From Klenkia marina (GTDB lineage Bacteria > Actinomycetota > Actinomycetes > Mycobacteriales > Geodermatophilaceae), in contig NZ_FMUH01000004.1 in the NCBI RefSeq assembly GCF_900101025.1, positions 1-64,000 of the forward strand: DNA of 64,000 bases. The letters are read 5' to 3'. The notes beneath the pieces are model-generated. The model ran no database searches, was not told the DNA's origin, and saw only the letters and a program-made list of their open reading frames with translations. The position numbers were made by a program, and so were the translations under genes. This document shows, one piece after another, positions 8,373 through 17,943 of this stretch. Every line of letters starts with the position of its first letter. The stretch's first letter is position 1.

Positions 8373-11317
8373 GGGTCCACTCGTTGACGTTGAGTGCGTT
8401 CGGCCCCTTCGCCGGCACCGTGTCCGTCGACCTCGACGACGTCGGCCGCGACGGGTTGTTCCTGCTCTGGGGTCCCACCGGCGCGGGCAAGACCACCCTG
8501 CTCGATGCCGTGGTCTTCGCCCTCTACGGCTCGGTACCCGGGCCGCGGGGCCAGGAGAAGCGGCTGCGCAGCGACCACGCACCCGCCGGCGTCCGCACCG
8601 AGGTCTCCTGTGAGGTCACCCTGGGCGGCGAACGGCTCCGGGTCACCCGGCGGCCCGAGCAGGTCCGCCCCAAGAAGCGCGGCACCGGCACGACCACGGA
8701 GCAGGCCCTCCTGCACGTGCAGCGGCTGACCGACGGTGGGTGGGAGCCGGTCAGCACCCGCATCGACGAGGGGTCCGAGCACCTGCGCACGCGGCTGGGG
8801 CTCTCGGCCGAGCAGTTCTGCCAGGTGGTGCTGCTGCCGCAGGGCGACTTCGCACGGTTCCTGCGTGCTGAACCCGAGGACCGCAGCCGGTTGCTGCGCA
8901 CGCTCTTCGACGTCGACCGCTTCGCCCGCGCCGAGGAGTGGCTGGCCGACGAGCGGCGCACCGCCGGTCAGCAGCTCGACCTGGCCCGGGCGTCGCTGGC
9001 CGGGCTGTTGGCGCGGGTCGCCCAGGTCGCGGGGGCCGACCTGCCCGAGGACCTCGCGGTCGACCCGGGCGACGTCGCCGTCGAGCGGTGGGTGCGGGCC
9101 ACCACCCAGGCTGCCCGGTCGAGGGACGAGCAGGCGCATGCCGCGGCCGACGCAACGGGCCACGCGCAGGCCGTGGCCGAGGCGGCGCGGGACGCAGGAC
9201 GGGCGGCCGCCGAGCGGCACCACCGGCTCGACCGGGCCCGTGCCGACCTCGATGCGCTCACCGCCCGCGAGGCGGAGGTGACCGCGGCCCGGCAACGGTG
9301 CGACCGCGCACGGCGCGCCGAACCGGTGCGCGACGCCCTCGAGATGGTCCGCCGTGCAGCTTCGGTGGTCGAGACCGCCGGCGCCGCGCTCCAGGGCGCC
9401 GACCGGTCGTGGGCCCGGGTGGCCGCCGGGCGCACCGCGGACGCGGCGACGGCCCGCGAGCTCCGGGCCGGTGCCGCGGTGGCCGAGGGCATGCTCGCCG
9501 ACGAGCGCCGGGCCGTGGCACTGCAGGAGCAGGTGAGCCGGATGCGGCGGCGGGTGACCGATCTCGACGAGCACCTGGCGCTGGCGCACGGGGCGCTGGC
9601 CGGGTCCCCGGCGCGGCAGGCCGAGCTGGAGGGCAGGGTCGAGCGGGCCGCGGCGGCCGAGGCGCGGGTCGACGGCGCCACCGCCGAGCTCGACCGGCTG
9701 ACCGAGCAGCTCGCGGCCGCCGAGGCAGTCGACAGGCTGGCGGCGCGGGCGACCGCGGGGCAGGCCGAGGTACTGGCGCTGCGCGAGGCGGTCGTCGCCG
9801 CCCGGGAGTCGGTGCAGGACCTGCGTGACGCCCGGCTCGTCGGCATGGCCGCCGAGCTCGCCGCTGCCCTTGCCGAGGGCCACGACTGCCCGGTGTGCGG
9901 CTCGGTCGAGCACCCCCGCCCCGCGTCGCCGGTGGGCCGGCAGGTGACGGCCGAGGCCGAGGACGCGGCGCGGGCCGGGCTCGAGCAGGCGGAGGCGCGG
10001 CTGGCTGACGCCCGGGCCGAGCAGGCCGAGGTCGAGGCTGCGCTGGCCGCGCACCGGGCCGTCGCCGGTGGGTCCGGGGCGGTCGAGCTGCGCGGCCGGC
10101 GCACCGACGCCCGGGCGGCGCTCGAGGACCTCGTCGAACAGGCGGCCGACCTCGGTGCCGCCCGGGCCGCGCTCGACGACCACCTCGCCGACGTCACTCG
10201 CCGGGCCGAGGACCAGTCCACCGCGCAGTCCACGCTGGCCGCGGCCCGCGCCGAGCTGGGGACGACCGAGGCTGCCCGGGCCGACCTGGCCGCCCGGCTG
10301 GCCGAGGTCGTCGGGTCCGACGGGGACCTGCGGGCCCGGCGGCGTCGGCTGCTGGCCGAGGCCGAGTGCTGCGAGGCATGGCTGGAAGCCCATGCCACCG
10401 ACCTGCGGGCCCGTGCCGACCTGGTGCTGGCCGACGAGCGCGCGTCCGGCAAGGTGACGGCGGCCGGTTTCGCCGACCTCCGCGAGGCCGCGGCGGCGTT
10501 GCTCGACCCCGCGGCCACCGCGCGGCTGGCCGAGCGGGTTGCTGAGCACGAGCGTGCAGTGGCCGTCGCCCGGTCCGTGCTTGCCGACCCCGACCTGGCC
10601 GATCCCGGCCCGCGGCCCGACCTCCCGGCCCTCGAAGCAGACCTGCGCGCGGCGGTGCAGCGGCGCGAGGCCGCGGTGGCGCAGGCCGATGCCGCCCGGC
10701 GGTGCGTCGCCGAGCTGGCCCAGCTGGCCGGTGCGCTCACGGCGGCGCGCATCGAGCTCGACGAGCGCCGCGCGGTCGCCGGCCACGTCGCCGACCTGGC
10801 CGACCTCGCCAACGGCCGCGGTGCCAACACGCTGCGCATGCGCTTGCAGTCCTTCGTGCTCGCCGCCCGGCTCGAGCAGGTGGCCGAGGTCGCGAGCTCG
10901 CGGCTGCAGGACATGTCCGGGGGCCGCTACACCTTCCGGCACAGCGACGCCGCCGGCCGCAACGGCGCCCGCGGCGGGCTCGGCCTCGACGTGCTCGACG
11001 AGTACACCGGCCAGCTACGACCTACGAAGACCCTCTCCGGGGGCGAGAGCTTCATGGCGTCCCTGGCCCTCGCCCTGGGCCTGGCCGACGTGGTCACCGC
11101 CGAGTCCGGCGGGGTGCAGATCGACACGCTGTTCGTCGACGAGGGCTTCGGCTCGCTCGACCCGCTGGCCCTCGACGCGGTCATGGGCGTGCTCGACGAG
11201 CTCCGCCGGGGCGGGCGCACCGTCGGCGTCGTCAGCCACGTCGAGGAGCTGCGCACCCGCATCCCGAGCCGCATCGAGATCCGCACCGGGCGCGACGGAT
11301 CCCGGCTGGCGGGGTGA
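8369..11317 (+). CDS. sbcC: Exonuclease subunit SbcC (Rad50-type ATPase)
   Basis: SMC-like ATPase partner of SbcD. In 982 residues it has Walker A GPTGAGKTT at 35-43, two long Ala/Glu/Arg-rich coiled coils, the zinc hook CPVC at 507-510, the ABC signature TLSGGESFMASLAL and Walker B IDTLFVDEGFGSLD near the C-terminus. The GTG start overlaps the sbcD stop as GTGA. A frame that runs further upstream over sbcD is not a plausible start because it would add residues before VRVHSLTLSAFGPF, the conserved N-terminus. The hook is intact and central, so the protein looks functional. Confidence 0.96.
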   Translation: MRVHSLTLSAFGPFAGTVSVDLDDVGRDGLFLLWGPTGAGKTTLLDAVVFALYGSVPGPRGQEKRLRSDHAPAGVRTEVSCEVTLGGERLRVTRRPEQVRPKKRGTGTTTEQALLHVQRLTDGGWEPVSTRIDEGSEHLRTRLGLSAEQFCQVVLLPQGDFARFLRAEPEDRSRLLRTLFDVDRFARAEEWLADERRTAGQQLDLARASLAGLLARVAQVAGADLPEDLAVDPGDVAVERWVRATTQAARSRDEQAHAAADATGHAQAVAEAARDAGRAAAERHHRLDRARADLDALTAREAEVTAARQRCDRARRAEPVRDALEMVRRAASVVETAGAALQGADRSWARVAAGRTADAATARELRAGAAVAEGMLADERRAVALQEQVSRMRRRVTDLDEHLALAHGALAGSPARQAELEGRVERAAAAEARVDGATAELDRLTEQLAAAEAVDRLAARATAGQAEVLALREAVVAARESVQDLRDARLVGMAAELAAALAEGHDCPVCGSVEHPRPASPVGRQVTAEAEDAARAGLEQAEARLADARAEQAEVEAALAAHRAVAGGSGAVELRGRRTDARAALEDLVEQAADLGAARAALDDHLADVTRRAEDQSTAQSTLAAARAELGTTEAARADLAARLAEVVGSDGDLRARRRRLLAEAECCEAWLEAHATDLRARADLVLADERASGKVTAAGFADLREAAAALLDPAATARLAERVAEHERAVAVARSVLADPDLADPGPRPDLPALEADLRAAVQRREAAVAQADAARRCVAELAQLAGALTAARIELDERRAVAGHVADLADLANGRGANTLRMRLQSFVLAARLEQVAEVASSRLQDMSGGRYTFRHSDAAGRNGARGGLGLDVLDEYTGQLRPTKTLSGGESFMASLALALGLADVVTAESGGVQIDTLFVDEGFGSLDPLALDAVMGVLDELRRGGRTVGVVSHVEELRTRIPSRIEIRTGRDGSRLAG

Positions 11318-11321
11318 CCGA

Positions 11322-11327
11322 TAGCCT
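11322..11327 (+). promoter_or_regulatory. -10 hexamer TAGCCT, near-leaderless start of purK
   Basis: TAGCCT lies nine bases before the purK ATG at 11337 and only five bases after the sbcC stop. No ribosome site is present. Confidence 0.45.
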
Positions 11328-11336
11328 GACCGCACC

Positions 11337-12545
11337 ATGGCTGCACCTCTGGACCCCCGAACCGGTACTCCTGTCGTCGCGATGGTGGGCGGTGGTCAGC
11401 TGTCCCGGATGACCCACCAGGCAGCGATCGCTCTCGGCCAGTCGCTGCGGGTCCTGGCGTCGGACCCCGCCGAGTCGGCGGCACTCGTCGCTGGCGACGT
11501 CCGGTTGGGCTCGCACGCCGACCTCGACGACCTCACGGCCTTCGCGCAGGGGGCCACCGTCGTCACGTTCGACCACGAGCACGTGCCCACCGAGCACCTG
11601 CGTTCCCTGCAGGCGGCGGGGGTCCGCGTGGCACCGGGGCCCGATGCCCTCGTGCACGCCCAGGACAAGCTCGTCCTCAGACGCGCCCTCGCCGACGCCG
11701 GTGAGCCGCAACCGGCGTGGGCCCAGGTCGACAGCCCGGGCGACGTGGCCGCGTTCGCCGCCGCCCACGGCTGGCCGGTGGTGCTCAAGACCCCGCGCGG
11801 CGGCTACGACGGCCGGGGGGTGTTCGTCGTCGGGGACGAGGAGGCCGCCGGGGCCCTCCTCGAGCAGCACGGTGCGCTGCTCGTCGAGGAGCGCGTGGCG
11901 ATGGTCCGGGAGCTGTCCGCGCAGGTCGCCCGGTCCCCGTTCGGTCAGGTCGCCGTCTACCCGGTGGTCGAGACCGTGCAGCGCGACGGGGTGTGCAACG
12001 AGGCGCTGGTCCCCGCGCCCGACCTCGACCCCGAGCTCGCCACGCAGGCGCAGGAGCTGGCCGTGCGCGTCGCCGACCGGCTCGGGGTCGTGGGCATGCT
12101 GGCCGTCGAGCTGTTCCAGACCGCTGACGGCGTCCTGGTCAACGAGCTGGCCATGCGGCCCCACAACTCGGGGCACTGGTCGATCGACGGCGCCGTGACC
12201 AGCCAGTTCGAGCAGCACCTGCGGGCAGTGCTCGACTACCCGCTGGGCTCGACCGCCATGACCGCGCCGGTGGTGGTCATGGCCAACGTCCTCGGGGGCG
12301 AGGCGGCCGAGGACCACTGGGCGGGCCCGCCGCTCGACGAGCGCATCCACCACTTCATGGCGCACTGGCCCGACGTCAAGCTCCACTGGTACGGCAAGGG
12401 CCAACGACGGGGCCGCAAGCTCGGCCACGTCACCGCCCTCGGCGCGGACCTCGCCGAGGTCCGTGCCCGTGCCGTCGCCGCGGCCCGCTACCTGGCCGAC
12501 GGGGTGGTCGACCCGGCGTTCGTCTTCGAGGAGGAGCACCACTGA
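11337..12545 (+). CDS. purK: N5-carboxyaminoimidazole ribonucleotide synthase
   Basis: ATP-grasp enzyme of purine synthesis: converts aminoimidazole ribonucleotide and bicarbonate to N5-CAIR. The 402-residue protein has [10 protein letters not shown] near 16-25 (nucleotide fold), [12 protein letters not shown] near 150, [12 protein letters not shown] near 180 and the metal/ATP segment [15 protein letters not shown] near 265. It overlaps purE by one base (TGATG). The leading [12 protein letters not shown] is an unremarkable short extension. Confidence 0.96.
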   Translation: MAAPLDPRTGTPVVAMVGGGQLSRMTHQAAIALGQSLRVLASDPAESAALVAGDVRLGSHADLDDLTAFAQGATVVTFDHEHVPTEHLRSLQAAGVRVAPGPDALVHAQDKLVLRRALADAGEPQPAWAQVDSPGDVAAFAAAHGWPVVLKTPRGGYDGRGVFVVGDEEAAGALLEQHGALLVEERVAMVRELSAQVARSPFGQVAVYPVVETVQRDGVCNEALVPAPDLDPELATQAQELAVRVADRLGVVGMLAVELFQTADGVLVNELAMRPHNSGHWSIDGAVTSQFEQHLRAVLDYPLGSTAMTAPVVVMANVLGGEAAEDHWAGPPLDERIHHFMAHWPDVKLHWYGKGQRRGRKLGHVTALGADLAEVRARAVAAARYLADGVVDPAFVFEEEHH

Positions 12546-13054
12546 TGGGAACCGCCGTCGTCGGCATCGTGATGGGCAGCGACTCCGACTGGCCGATGAT
12601 GGAGCCGGCCGCGCAGGCGCTCGACGAGTTCGACGTCGCGTGGGAGGCCCACGTGCTGTCGGCGCACCGCACCCCCCGCCGCATGCTCGACTGGGCGGAG
12701 GGCGCCGCGGGGCGCGGGCTGCGCGTGGTGGTCGCCGGCGCCGGGGGAGCGGCGCACCTGCCCGGGATGATCGCGGCGGCCACGCCGCTGCCGGTGATCG
12801 GCGTCCCGCGCCCCCTCGACCGGCTCGACGGCCTGGACAGCCTGCTGTCCATCGTGCAGATGCCGGCCGGCGTCCCCGTGGCCACGGTGTCCATCGGCGG
12901 TGGCCGCAACGCCGGGTTGCTCGCCGTCCGCATTCTCGCGGCGTCGGACGAGGCGCTCCGGTCGCGGGTCGAGCAGTTCCAGGCGGACCTGGCCGCCTCC
13001 GTGGTCGCGCGCGACGCGCAGCTCCAGCAGCGTCTGGCTACCGCCACGGAGTGA
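12545..13054 (+). CDS. purE: N5-CAIR mutase (class I PurE)
   Basis: Rearranges N5-CAIR to 4-carboxy-AIR, the step after PurK. The 169-residue protein has the GSDSDWPMM loop (residues 10-18), SAHRTPRRM near 40 with the catalytic histidine, and [12 protein letters not shown] near 67. Co-translated with purK through the shared A of TGATG. The presence of PurK shows the two-step PurK/PurE route is used. Confidence 0.96.
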   Translation: MGTAVVGIVMGSDSDWPMMEPAAQALDEFDVAWEAHVLSAHRTPRRMLDWAEGAAGRGLRVVVAGAGGAAHLPGMIAAATPLPVIGVPRPLDRLDGLDSLLSIVQMPAGVPVATVSIGGGRNAGLLAVRILAASDEALRSRVEQFQADLAASVVARDAQLQQRLATATE

Positions 13055-13062
13055 ACACGGAT

Positions 13063-13068
13063 TAATCT
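13063..13068 (+). promoter_or_regulatory. -10 hexamer TAATCT, leaderless start of acyl-CoA dehydrogenase
   Basis: In the 20-base gap after purE, TAATCT lies six bases before the GTG at 13075, in one of the few AT-rich spots of the region. Confidence 0.55.
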
Positions 13069-13074
13069 CTACCC

Positions 13075-14232
13075 GTGGGTAACGTCGCCGGCGGGCTGTA
13101 CGCGCTGACCGAGGAGCACGAGGCGATCCGGGAGGCGGTCCGCGAGATCGCCGAACGCGAGATCGCCCCCTACGCAGCCGAGTGCGACGCCGAGTCCCGG
13201 TACCCGATCGAGGCGCAGAAGGCGCTGACGGCGGCCGGGTTCCACGCCACCCACATCGAGGAGCAGTACGGCGGCGAGGGCGCCGACGCGATCGCGACCT
13301 GCATCGTCATCGAGGAGGTCGCCCGCGTCGACGTCTCGGCCTCGCTCATCCCCGCGGTGAACAAGCTGGGCTCGGTGCCCGTGATCCTCTCGGCGTCGGA
13401 GGAGCTCAAGCAGAAGGTGCTGCCCTCGATCGCCGCGGGCGACGCGATGATCAGCTACGGCCTGTCCGAGCGCGAGGCCGGCTCCGACGCCGCCGCGATG
13501 AAGACCCGCGCCCGCCTGGACGGCGACTCCTGGGTGCTCAACGGCGCCAAGGCCTGGATCACCAACGCCGGCATCAGCGAGTGGTACACGGTCATGGCCG
13601 TCACCGACCCGGAGAAGGGCGCCAACGGCATCTCGGCGTTCGTGGTCCACCGCGACGACCCCGGCTTCGAGGTGGGCGCCAAGGAGCGCAAGATGGGCAT
13701 CAAGGGGTCGCCCACCTGCGAGCTGCACTTCACCGACTGCACCATCCCCGCCGACCGCATCGTCGGCGAGCCCGGCACCGGCTTCAAGACGGCGCTGCGG
13801 ACGCTGGACTTCACGCGGCCCACGATCGGCGCGCAGGCCGTCGGCGTCGCGCAGGGCGCCCTCGACGCCGCGATCGCGTACACCAAGGACCGCAAGCAGT
13901 TCGGGAAGAGCACGTCGGACTTCCAGGGCGTGCAGTTCATGCTCGCCGACATGGCCATGAAGATCGAGGCTGCCCGGCACCTGGTCTACGTCGCCGCCGC
14001 GCGCGGGGAGACCGGTGGGCCGGACCTGACCATGGTGTCGGCGTCGTCCAAGGCCTTCGCCTCGGACGTCGCCATGCAGGTGACCACCGACGCCGTCCAG
14101 CTGTTCGGCGGGGCCGGGTACACCCAGGACTTCCCGGTCGAGCGCATGATGCGCGACGCGAAGATCACCCAGATCTACGAGGGGACCAACCAGATCCAGC
14201 GCATGGTCATCGCCCGCAACCTGCTCCGCTGA
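13075..14232 (+). CDS. fadE25: Acyl-CoA dehydrogenase (FadE25-like)
   Basis: FAD-dependent alpha,beta-dehydrogenation of acyl-CoA. The 385-residue protein shows LTEEHEAIREAVREIAE at the N-terminus, the FAD/substrate segment SYGLSEREAGSDAA near 125, ITNAGISEWY near 162, the dimer segment DRKQFGKSTSDFQGVQ near 270 and the C-terminal IYEGTNQIQRMV in which Glu369 is the expected catalytic base. Length and position after purE match Rv3274c. Exact chain-length preference unknown. A strong hairpin follows the stop. Confidence 0.94.
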   Translation: MGNVAGGLYALTEEHEAIREAVREIAEREIAPYAAECDAESRYPIEAQKALTAAGFHATHIEEQYGGEGADAIATCIVIEEVARVDVSASLIPAVNKLGSVPVILSASEELKQKVLPSIAAGDAMISYGLSEREAGSDAAAMKTRARLDGDSWVLNGAKAWITNAGISEWYTVMAVTDPEKGANGISAFVVHRDDPGFEVGAKERKMGIKGSPTCELHFTDCTIPADRIVGEPGTGFKTALRTLDFTRPTIGAQAVGVAQGALDAAIAYTKDRKQFGKSTSDFQGVQFMLADMAMKIEAARHLVYVAAARGETGGPDLTMVSASSKAFASDVAMQVTTDAVQLFGGAGYTQDFPVERMMRDAKITQIYEGTNQIQRMVIARNLLR

Positions 14233-14238
14233 TGGATG

Positions 14239-14273
14239 CGCCCCGGGCCGGGTGACTCACCCGACCCGGGGCG
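14239..14273. terminator. Bidirectional hairpin between acyl-CoA dehydrogenase and flippase
   Basis: Arms 14239-14254 and 14258-14273 pair over 16 positions with one mismatch and a three-base loop. It lies between two convergent genes and contains the flippase stop codon (14257-14259), so it can serve both strands. No T-run, as usual in actinobacteria. Confidence 0.75.
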
Positions 14274-15582
14274 GTGGCTCCGCGGGCAGGTCCGTGAGCC
14301 CGCCGCGGACCAGGAAGACGGTGCAGGCCAGGAGGGCGGCCGCCGTCCCCAGTGTGAACCCGAGGCCGGCGCGCAGGACGAGGTCCGGCACCGCGAGGAA
14401 GACGACGAGCCCCACGGCGACGCCCGTCGACCACACGAGGGCGACTCGTCGGTGCTGCTCGGTGGCCACCAGGACCTGGGTCAGCACGATGAGTCCGATG
14501 TGCAGGCCGGCCCCGGCGGCGAGCAGGGCGATCGTGCTGCCGGGCAACCGGTACTCGTCGCCGAAGAGCAGCCCGACCAGCGGCGGCCCGATGAGGTCGC
14601 CGATGACCCAACCCAGCGACGCCGCCGCGGCTGTGCCCGCGATCATGCGCAGCACCACAGCGCGGACGGCTCGGGGCCCTCCCGCCCGAGCGGCGCTGAC
14701 CAGCAACGGGACGAGGGCGCTCTGCAGGGGGACCGCCACGAAGAGCGGCAGCCGGACGAGGGTGAAGCAGGCGACGTAGGCGGCCGCCACGCCGGCCTGC
14801 GTCGCGCCGGCCACTGCTGAGGCGAGGACCGGACCGGAGTTGAGCAACACCTGGGCACTCAGGGTGCCGACCAGGAGGTGGGTCACCGCAGCACCCATCC
14901 GGCTGGCCCCGGTGCCCCCGCGCGGCCCGGCGAGGGCAGGGCCCGGCGGTGTCCCGCCCCGACCCGCCCGGCGCCCCACGAGGACGAGGAGGGGCAGGTG
15001 AGCGAGAGCCACGGCGATCACCGTGGTCCAGGCGTAGACCGCACTGCCGGCGTCGGGAACCACAACCCCCACCAACCAGGCGAGCAGCACGCGCAGACCC
15101 GAGTCGACCAGCAGCACCGTGCCGTGCGCGACGAGCCTGCCTTGCCCGAGCAGCATCCCCCGGAGCAGGAACTGGCCCGCGCTCACGACGACGAGCGCGG
15201 CCAGCGGCGCCAGTGTCGACGATCCGCCCAGGGCCGGCACCAGGAAGGGGCTGGTCGCGGCGATGGCGGCCAGGCACCCCAGCACGAGCCACAGGACCGT
15301 TCGACCCAGACGTGCGGGGACGTCCCCGTCGGGGTGCGCGCTCATCGCCCGTGCCAGCTCCAGCTCCACGGGGAGGAACACTCCGAACGCGACGATGAGC
15401 GCCAGCGACCAGAACGAACCGAACCCCGCGTACTCGGCACTGGGCAGGTTCCGCGCCACCACGGCGAGGTAGCCGTAGGTCAGGACGCTGGCGCCCGCGA
15501 TGCAGACGACCACCCAGGCGAGCCGGAGCGGGGCCCGCCTCGCCGGCGGCTCCCCGCCGGCAGCGCCCGTACCGCCGATCAG
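14257..15582 (-). CDS. Polysaccharide flippase-like membrane protein (Wzx/MATE type)
   Basis: About 440 residues with 12-14 predicted membrane helices, the first beginning [21 protein letters not shown], and the N-R-N-L-P-S-x-E-Y pattern of oligosaccharide flippases just after it. Likely translocates a lipid-linked oligosaccharide. The start is uncertain: no ATG or GTG exists between a far-upstream ATG (15780, which would add an implausible Arg-rich stretch read out of frame over scoB) and a GTG inside helix 1 (15513). The CTG at 15582 overlaps the scoB stop as CTGA and gives a sensible basic N-terminus, so I chose it. Confidence 0.75.
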   Translation of the reverse strand: MIGGTGAAGGEPPARRAPLRLAWVVVCIAGASVLTYGYLAVVARNLPSAEYAGFGSFWSLALIVAFGVFLPVELELARAMSAHPDGDVPARLGRTVLWLVLGCLAAIAATSPFLVPALGGSSTLAPLAALVVVSAGQFLLRGMLLGQGRLVAHGTVLLVDSGLRVLLAWLVGVVVPDAGSAVYAWTTVIAVALAHLPLLVLVGRRAGRGGTPPGPALAGPRGGTGASRMGAAVTHLLVGTLSAQVLLNSGPVLASAVAGATQAGVAAAYVACFTLVRLPLFVAVPLQSALVPLLVSAARAGGPRAVRAVVLRMIAGTAAAASLGWVIGDLIGPPLVGLLFGDEYRLPGSTIALLAAGAGLHIGLIVLTQVLVATEQHRRVALVWSTGVAVGLVVFLAVPDLVLRAGLGFTLGTAAALLACTVFLVRGGLTDLPAEPPPRVG

Positions 15583-16250
15583 GCGGTCACCGGCAGATGC
15601 ATCTCGTGGACGTCGTCGGCGACGGCCAGGGGTGCCCCGGTGGCGGCGACGACCTGCTCGACGGTGACGCCGGGTGCGGTCTCGCGGAGCACGAATCCCG
15701 TACCGGGGACGACGTCGACCACGGCCAGGTCGGTGACGACGCGGTCGACGCAGCCCTTGCCGGTCAGGGGGAGAGTGCACTCCTCGACGAGCTTGTGCGA
15801 CCCGTCGCGCGCGACGTGCTCCATCATCAGGATGACCTGGCGGGCGCCGTGCACGAGGTCCATGGCGCCGCCCATGCCGTTGACCATCTTGCCGGGGATC
15901 AGCCAGTTGGCGAGGTCGCCGCGGGGGTTGACCTGCATGGCGCCGAGGACGGCGACGTCGATGTGGTGGCCGCGGATCATGCCGAAGGACATCGCCGAGT
16001 CGAAGAACGACGCCCCGGGCTGGAGGGTGACCGTCTCCTTCCCGGCGTTGATCAGGTCGGGGTCCTCGTCGCCGCTGAACGGGTAGGGGCCGACGCCGAG
16101 GATCCCGTTCTCCGACTGCAGCACGACGTGCACGCCGTCGGGGATGTGGTTGGGCACCAGGGTGGGCATGCCGATGCCCAGGTTGACGTAGGCGCCGTCC
16201 TCGAGGTCGAGGGCGACCCGGGCGGCGAGCTGGTCACGGGTGAGCGCCAC
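15579..16250 (-). CDS. scoB: 3-oxoacid CoA-transferase subunit B
   Basis: Class I CoA-transferase small subunit that moves CoA from succinyl-CoA to acetoacetate or a related 3-oxoacid. In 223 residues it has [15 protein letters not shown] near 23 and [11 protein letters not shown], in which Glu47 is the expected covalent CoA-carrying residue. GTG start two bases after the scoA stop, with a perfect AGGAGG (16258-16263) inside the end of scoA. Downstream partner is the flippase gene, an odd metabolic neighbour. Confidence 0.93.
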   Translation of the reverse strand: MALTRDQLAARVALDLEDGAYVNLGIGMPTLVPNHIPDGVHVVLQSENGILGVGPYPFSGDEDPDLINAGKETVTLQPGASFFDSAMSFGMIRGHHIDVAVLGAMQVNPRGDLANWLIPGKMVNGMGGAMDLVHGARQVILMMEHVARDGSHKLVEECTLPLTGKGCVDRVVTDLAVVDVVPGTGFVLRETAPGVTVEQVVAATGAPLAVADDVHEMHLPVTA

Positions 16251-16252
16251 GG

Positions 16253-17017
16253 TCAGACCTCCTGGGTGGGGCGGGGGCGGGTGGTGCGCTTCTCGATGTC
16301 CTTGCCCTCGGGGCCGACCTCGACCACGCGCTGGACGAAGACGCCGGGCAGGTGCACCTGCTCCGGGGGGATCTCGCCGGGCTCCACCAGTCGCTCGACC
16401 TCGGCGACGGTGGTGCGCCCGGCCATGCCGGCCAGGGCGTTGAAGTTGCCGGCTGAGGCGTGGAAGACCAGGTTGCCGTGCCGGTCGCCGACCGCGGCGC
16501 GCACCAGGCCGAAGTCGGCCGTCAGTGCCGTCTCCAGGACGTACTGGCGGCCGTCGAACTCCCTGATCTCCTTGGGCCTGGAGGTCTCGACGACGTTCCC
16601 GTCCGCGTCGTAGCGGACCGGGATACCGCCGTCGGCGACCATCGTGCCGACGCCGGTGGGGGTGTAGAAGGCCGGGATGCCGGCACCGCCGGCGCGCAGC
16701 CGCTCGGCCAGGGTGCCCTGCGGGGTCAGCTCGACCTCCAGCTGGCCCGAGAGGTACAGCCGGGCGAGCTCCTTGTTGCCGCCCACGAACGACGAGATGG
16801 TCCGCGAGATCCGGCCCGCGTAGAGCAGGACACCCAGCGCGGCGTCGTCCACCCCGCAGTTGTTGCTGATGGTGGTCAGCCCGTCCGCACCCTGGGCGAG
16901 GAGGGCATCGATCAGCTTGATCGGCACCCCGCACAACCCGAACCCGCCCACGGCCAACGACGAGCCGGAGCCGATGTCGGCCACCGCCTCGGCAGCACTG
17001 GCGACGACCTTGTCCAT
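16253..17017 (-). CDS. scoA: 3-oxoacid CoA-transferase subunit A
   Basis: Large-subunit partner of ScoB (254 residues). [15 protein letters not shown] followed by [17 protein letters not shown] and the glycine-rich TISNNCG segment are typical; [10 protein letters not shown] near 125 matches the family. I chose the ATG at 17017 because it gives the standard N-terminus and follows GGACGGTGG; an ATG six codons upstream (17035) is possible. Lies 34 bases after the TIGR03089 gene and is probably co-transcribed. Confidence 0.92.
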   Translation of the reverse strand: MDKVVASAAEAVADIGSGSSLAVGGFGLCGVPIKLIDALLAQGADGLTTISNNCGVDDAALGVLLYAGRISRTISSFVGGNKELARLYLSGQLEVELTPQGTLAERLRAGGAGIPAFYTPTGVGTMVADGGIPVRYDADGNVVETSRPKEIREFDGRQYVLETALTADFGLVRAAVGDRHGNLVFHASAGNFNALAGMAGRTTVAEVERLVEPGEIPPEQVHLPGVFVQRVVEVGPEGKDIEKRTTRPRPTQEV

Positions 17018-17051
17018 GCAGCAACCACCGTCCATCGAGTGGCTGGGCGGG

Positions 17052-17861
17052 TCAGCTCGCGGCGGGGCGGCCCAGCTCGCGGATCCCGTCGAGCTCGAGG
17101 CCGAGGGTAGCCGTCACCTTCTCCGTCCCCGCCCGGTGCTTCAACTGGCCGGAAGCAGCGTGGCGGCACAGCACGACGGAGGCACCGGCGGCCAGCGGAG
17201 CCAACAACCACGTCACCGGACCCGCCTCGGTCGCTGCTCGCTCGCCGACCAGCAACCGGTCGGCGGCCCGCACCCCCAGGCGGTCGGCGAGTGCCCGGGC
17301 GGTGTCCACCAGGCCGCCGAGGCTGAGCTCGAGACCGCCCACCTGCAGTCCAGGGGCATCGGGGTCGACCTGCTCATGGGGTGCGAAGTGGTCGCCGTGG
17401 GCCCGGACCTCGAGGGCGAAGTCCCGGGCCTCGCCGGTGTAGCCGACCATCCCCAGCCCGAGCGGGTGCAGCGAGAGCCCCAGCACGTCGGGTGCGCCGG
17501 CGTCCGACAGCGCGTCGAGCCTGCCCTGCTCGGCCAGCACGAGATCGATCCCTGCGAGCGACGTCTCGTCCTCGGGCACGGTGTCCACGACGGCCGCGCC
17601 GCAGGACCAGATGCCCAGCAGGACCGCGGCGGTCTGCCAGTGGACGGGCAGGGCAACCGCCACCCTGCTCCCCGGTCCGATGTCGAACTCGTCCTGGAAC
17701 AGGTTGGCCGACTTGGCCACCCAGTTGGCCAGCGTCGCTCCGGACAGCTCCGTCCGCTCCCCGGTGGCGTCGTCGTAGTGGGTGAGGCGAGGTGAGGCGG
17801 CGTCGCGTCGGACGGCGTCGACGAGCAGGTCGGCGGGGACGGCGTGGCGTGCGGGTGCCAT
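17052..17861 (-). CDS. TIGR03089 family protein (adenylate-forming-like)
   Basis: A 269-residue protein of an actinobacterial family that resembles the N-terminal part of AMP-binding (acyl-CoA synthetase) enzymes: the segment LTHYDDATGERTELSGATL followed by NWVAKSANLF is typical of that fold. It lacks the P-loop STGTTG motif and the C-terminal adenylation motifs, so activity as a ligase is doubtful. The M. tuberculosis member (Rv3268) also sits beside an LCP gene. Start at the ATG six bases after a CACCCT hexamer; upstream in-frame start codons give a non-conserved tail. Confidence 0.75.
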   Translation of the reverse strand: MAPARHAVPADLLVDAVRRDAASPRLTHYDDATGERTELSGATLANWVAKSANLFQDEFDIGPGSRVAVALPVHWQTAAVLLGIWSCGAAVVDTVPEDETSLAGIDLVLAEQGRLDALSDAGAPDVLGLSLHPLGLGMVGYTGEARDFALEVRAHGDHFAPHEQVDPDAPGLQVGGLELSLGGLVDTARALADRLGVRAADRLLVGERAATEAGPVTWLLAPLAAGASVVLCRHAASGQLKHRAGTEKVTATLGLELDGIRELGRPAAS

Positions 17862-17867
17862 GGTGCG

Positions 17868-17873
17868 AGGGTG
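17868..17873 (-). promoter_or_regulatory. -10-like hexamer CACCCT before the TIGR03089 gene
   Basis: On the minus strand CACCCT ends six bases before the ATG at 17861. It is of the CANNNT subtype also seen before mtrA and the 51344 gene. Confidence 0.35.
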
Positions 17874-17928
17874 GCACCAGGGCCGTGCCCGTCTGCTCAT
17901 CGGGTCCCCCCGGGGTGGGAGCCGGCAC

Positions 17929-17934
17929 TAGAGT
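17929..17934 (+). promoter_or_regulatory. -10 hexamer TAGAGT, near-leaderless start of PAP2 gene
   Basis: TAGAGT lies nine bases before the ATG at 17944. Divergent from the CACCCT element 56 bases away on the other strand. Confidence 0.45.
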
Positions 17935-17943
17935 CGTCTCCCG

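Noticed and set aside
8222-10942. 906-residue open frame on the minus strand across sbcC
   Set aside because: Rich in Gly, Arg and Pro with no recognisable domain; it is the usual antisense shadow of a G+C-rich gene. The plus strand encodes a complete SbcC.
15583-15780. Arg-rich N-terminal extension of the flippase from an upstream ATG
   Set aside because: It is the out-of-frame reading of the scoB 3' end and has no resemblance to a flippase N-terminus.
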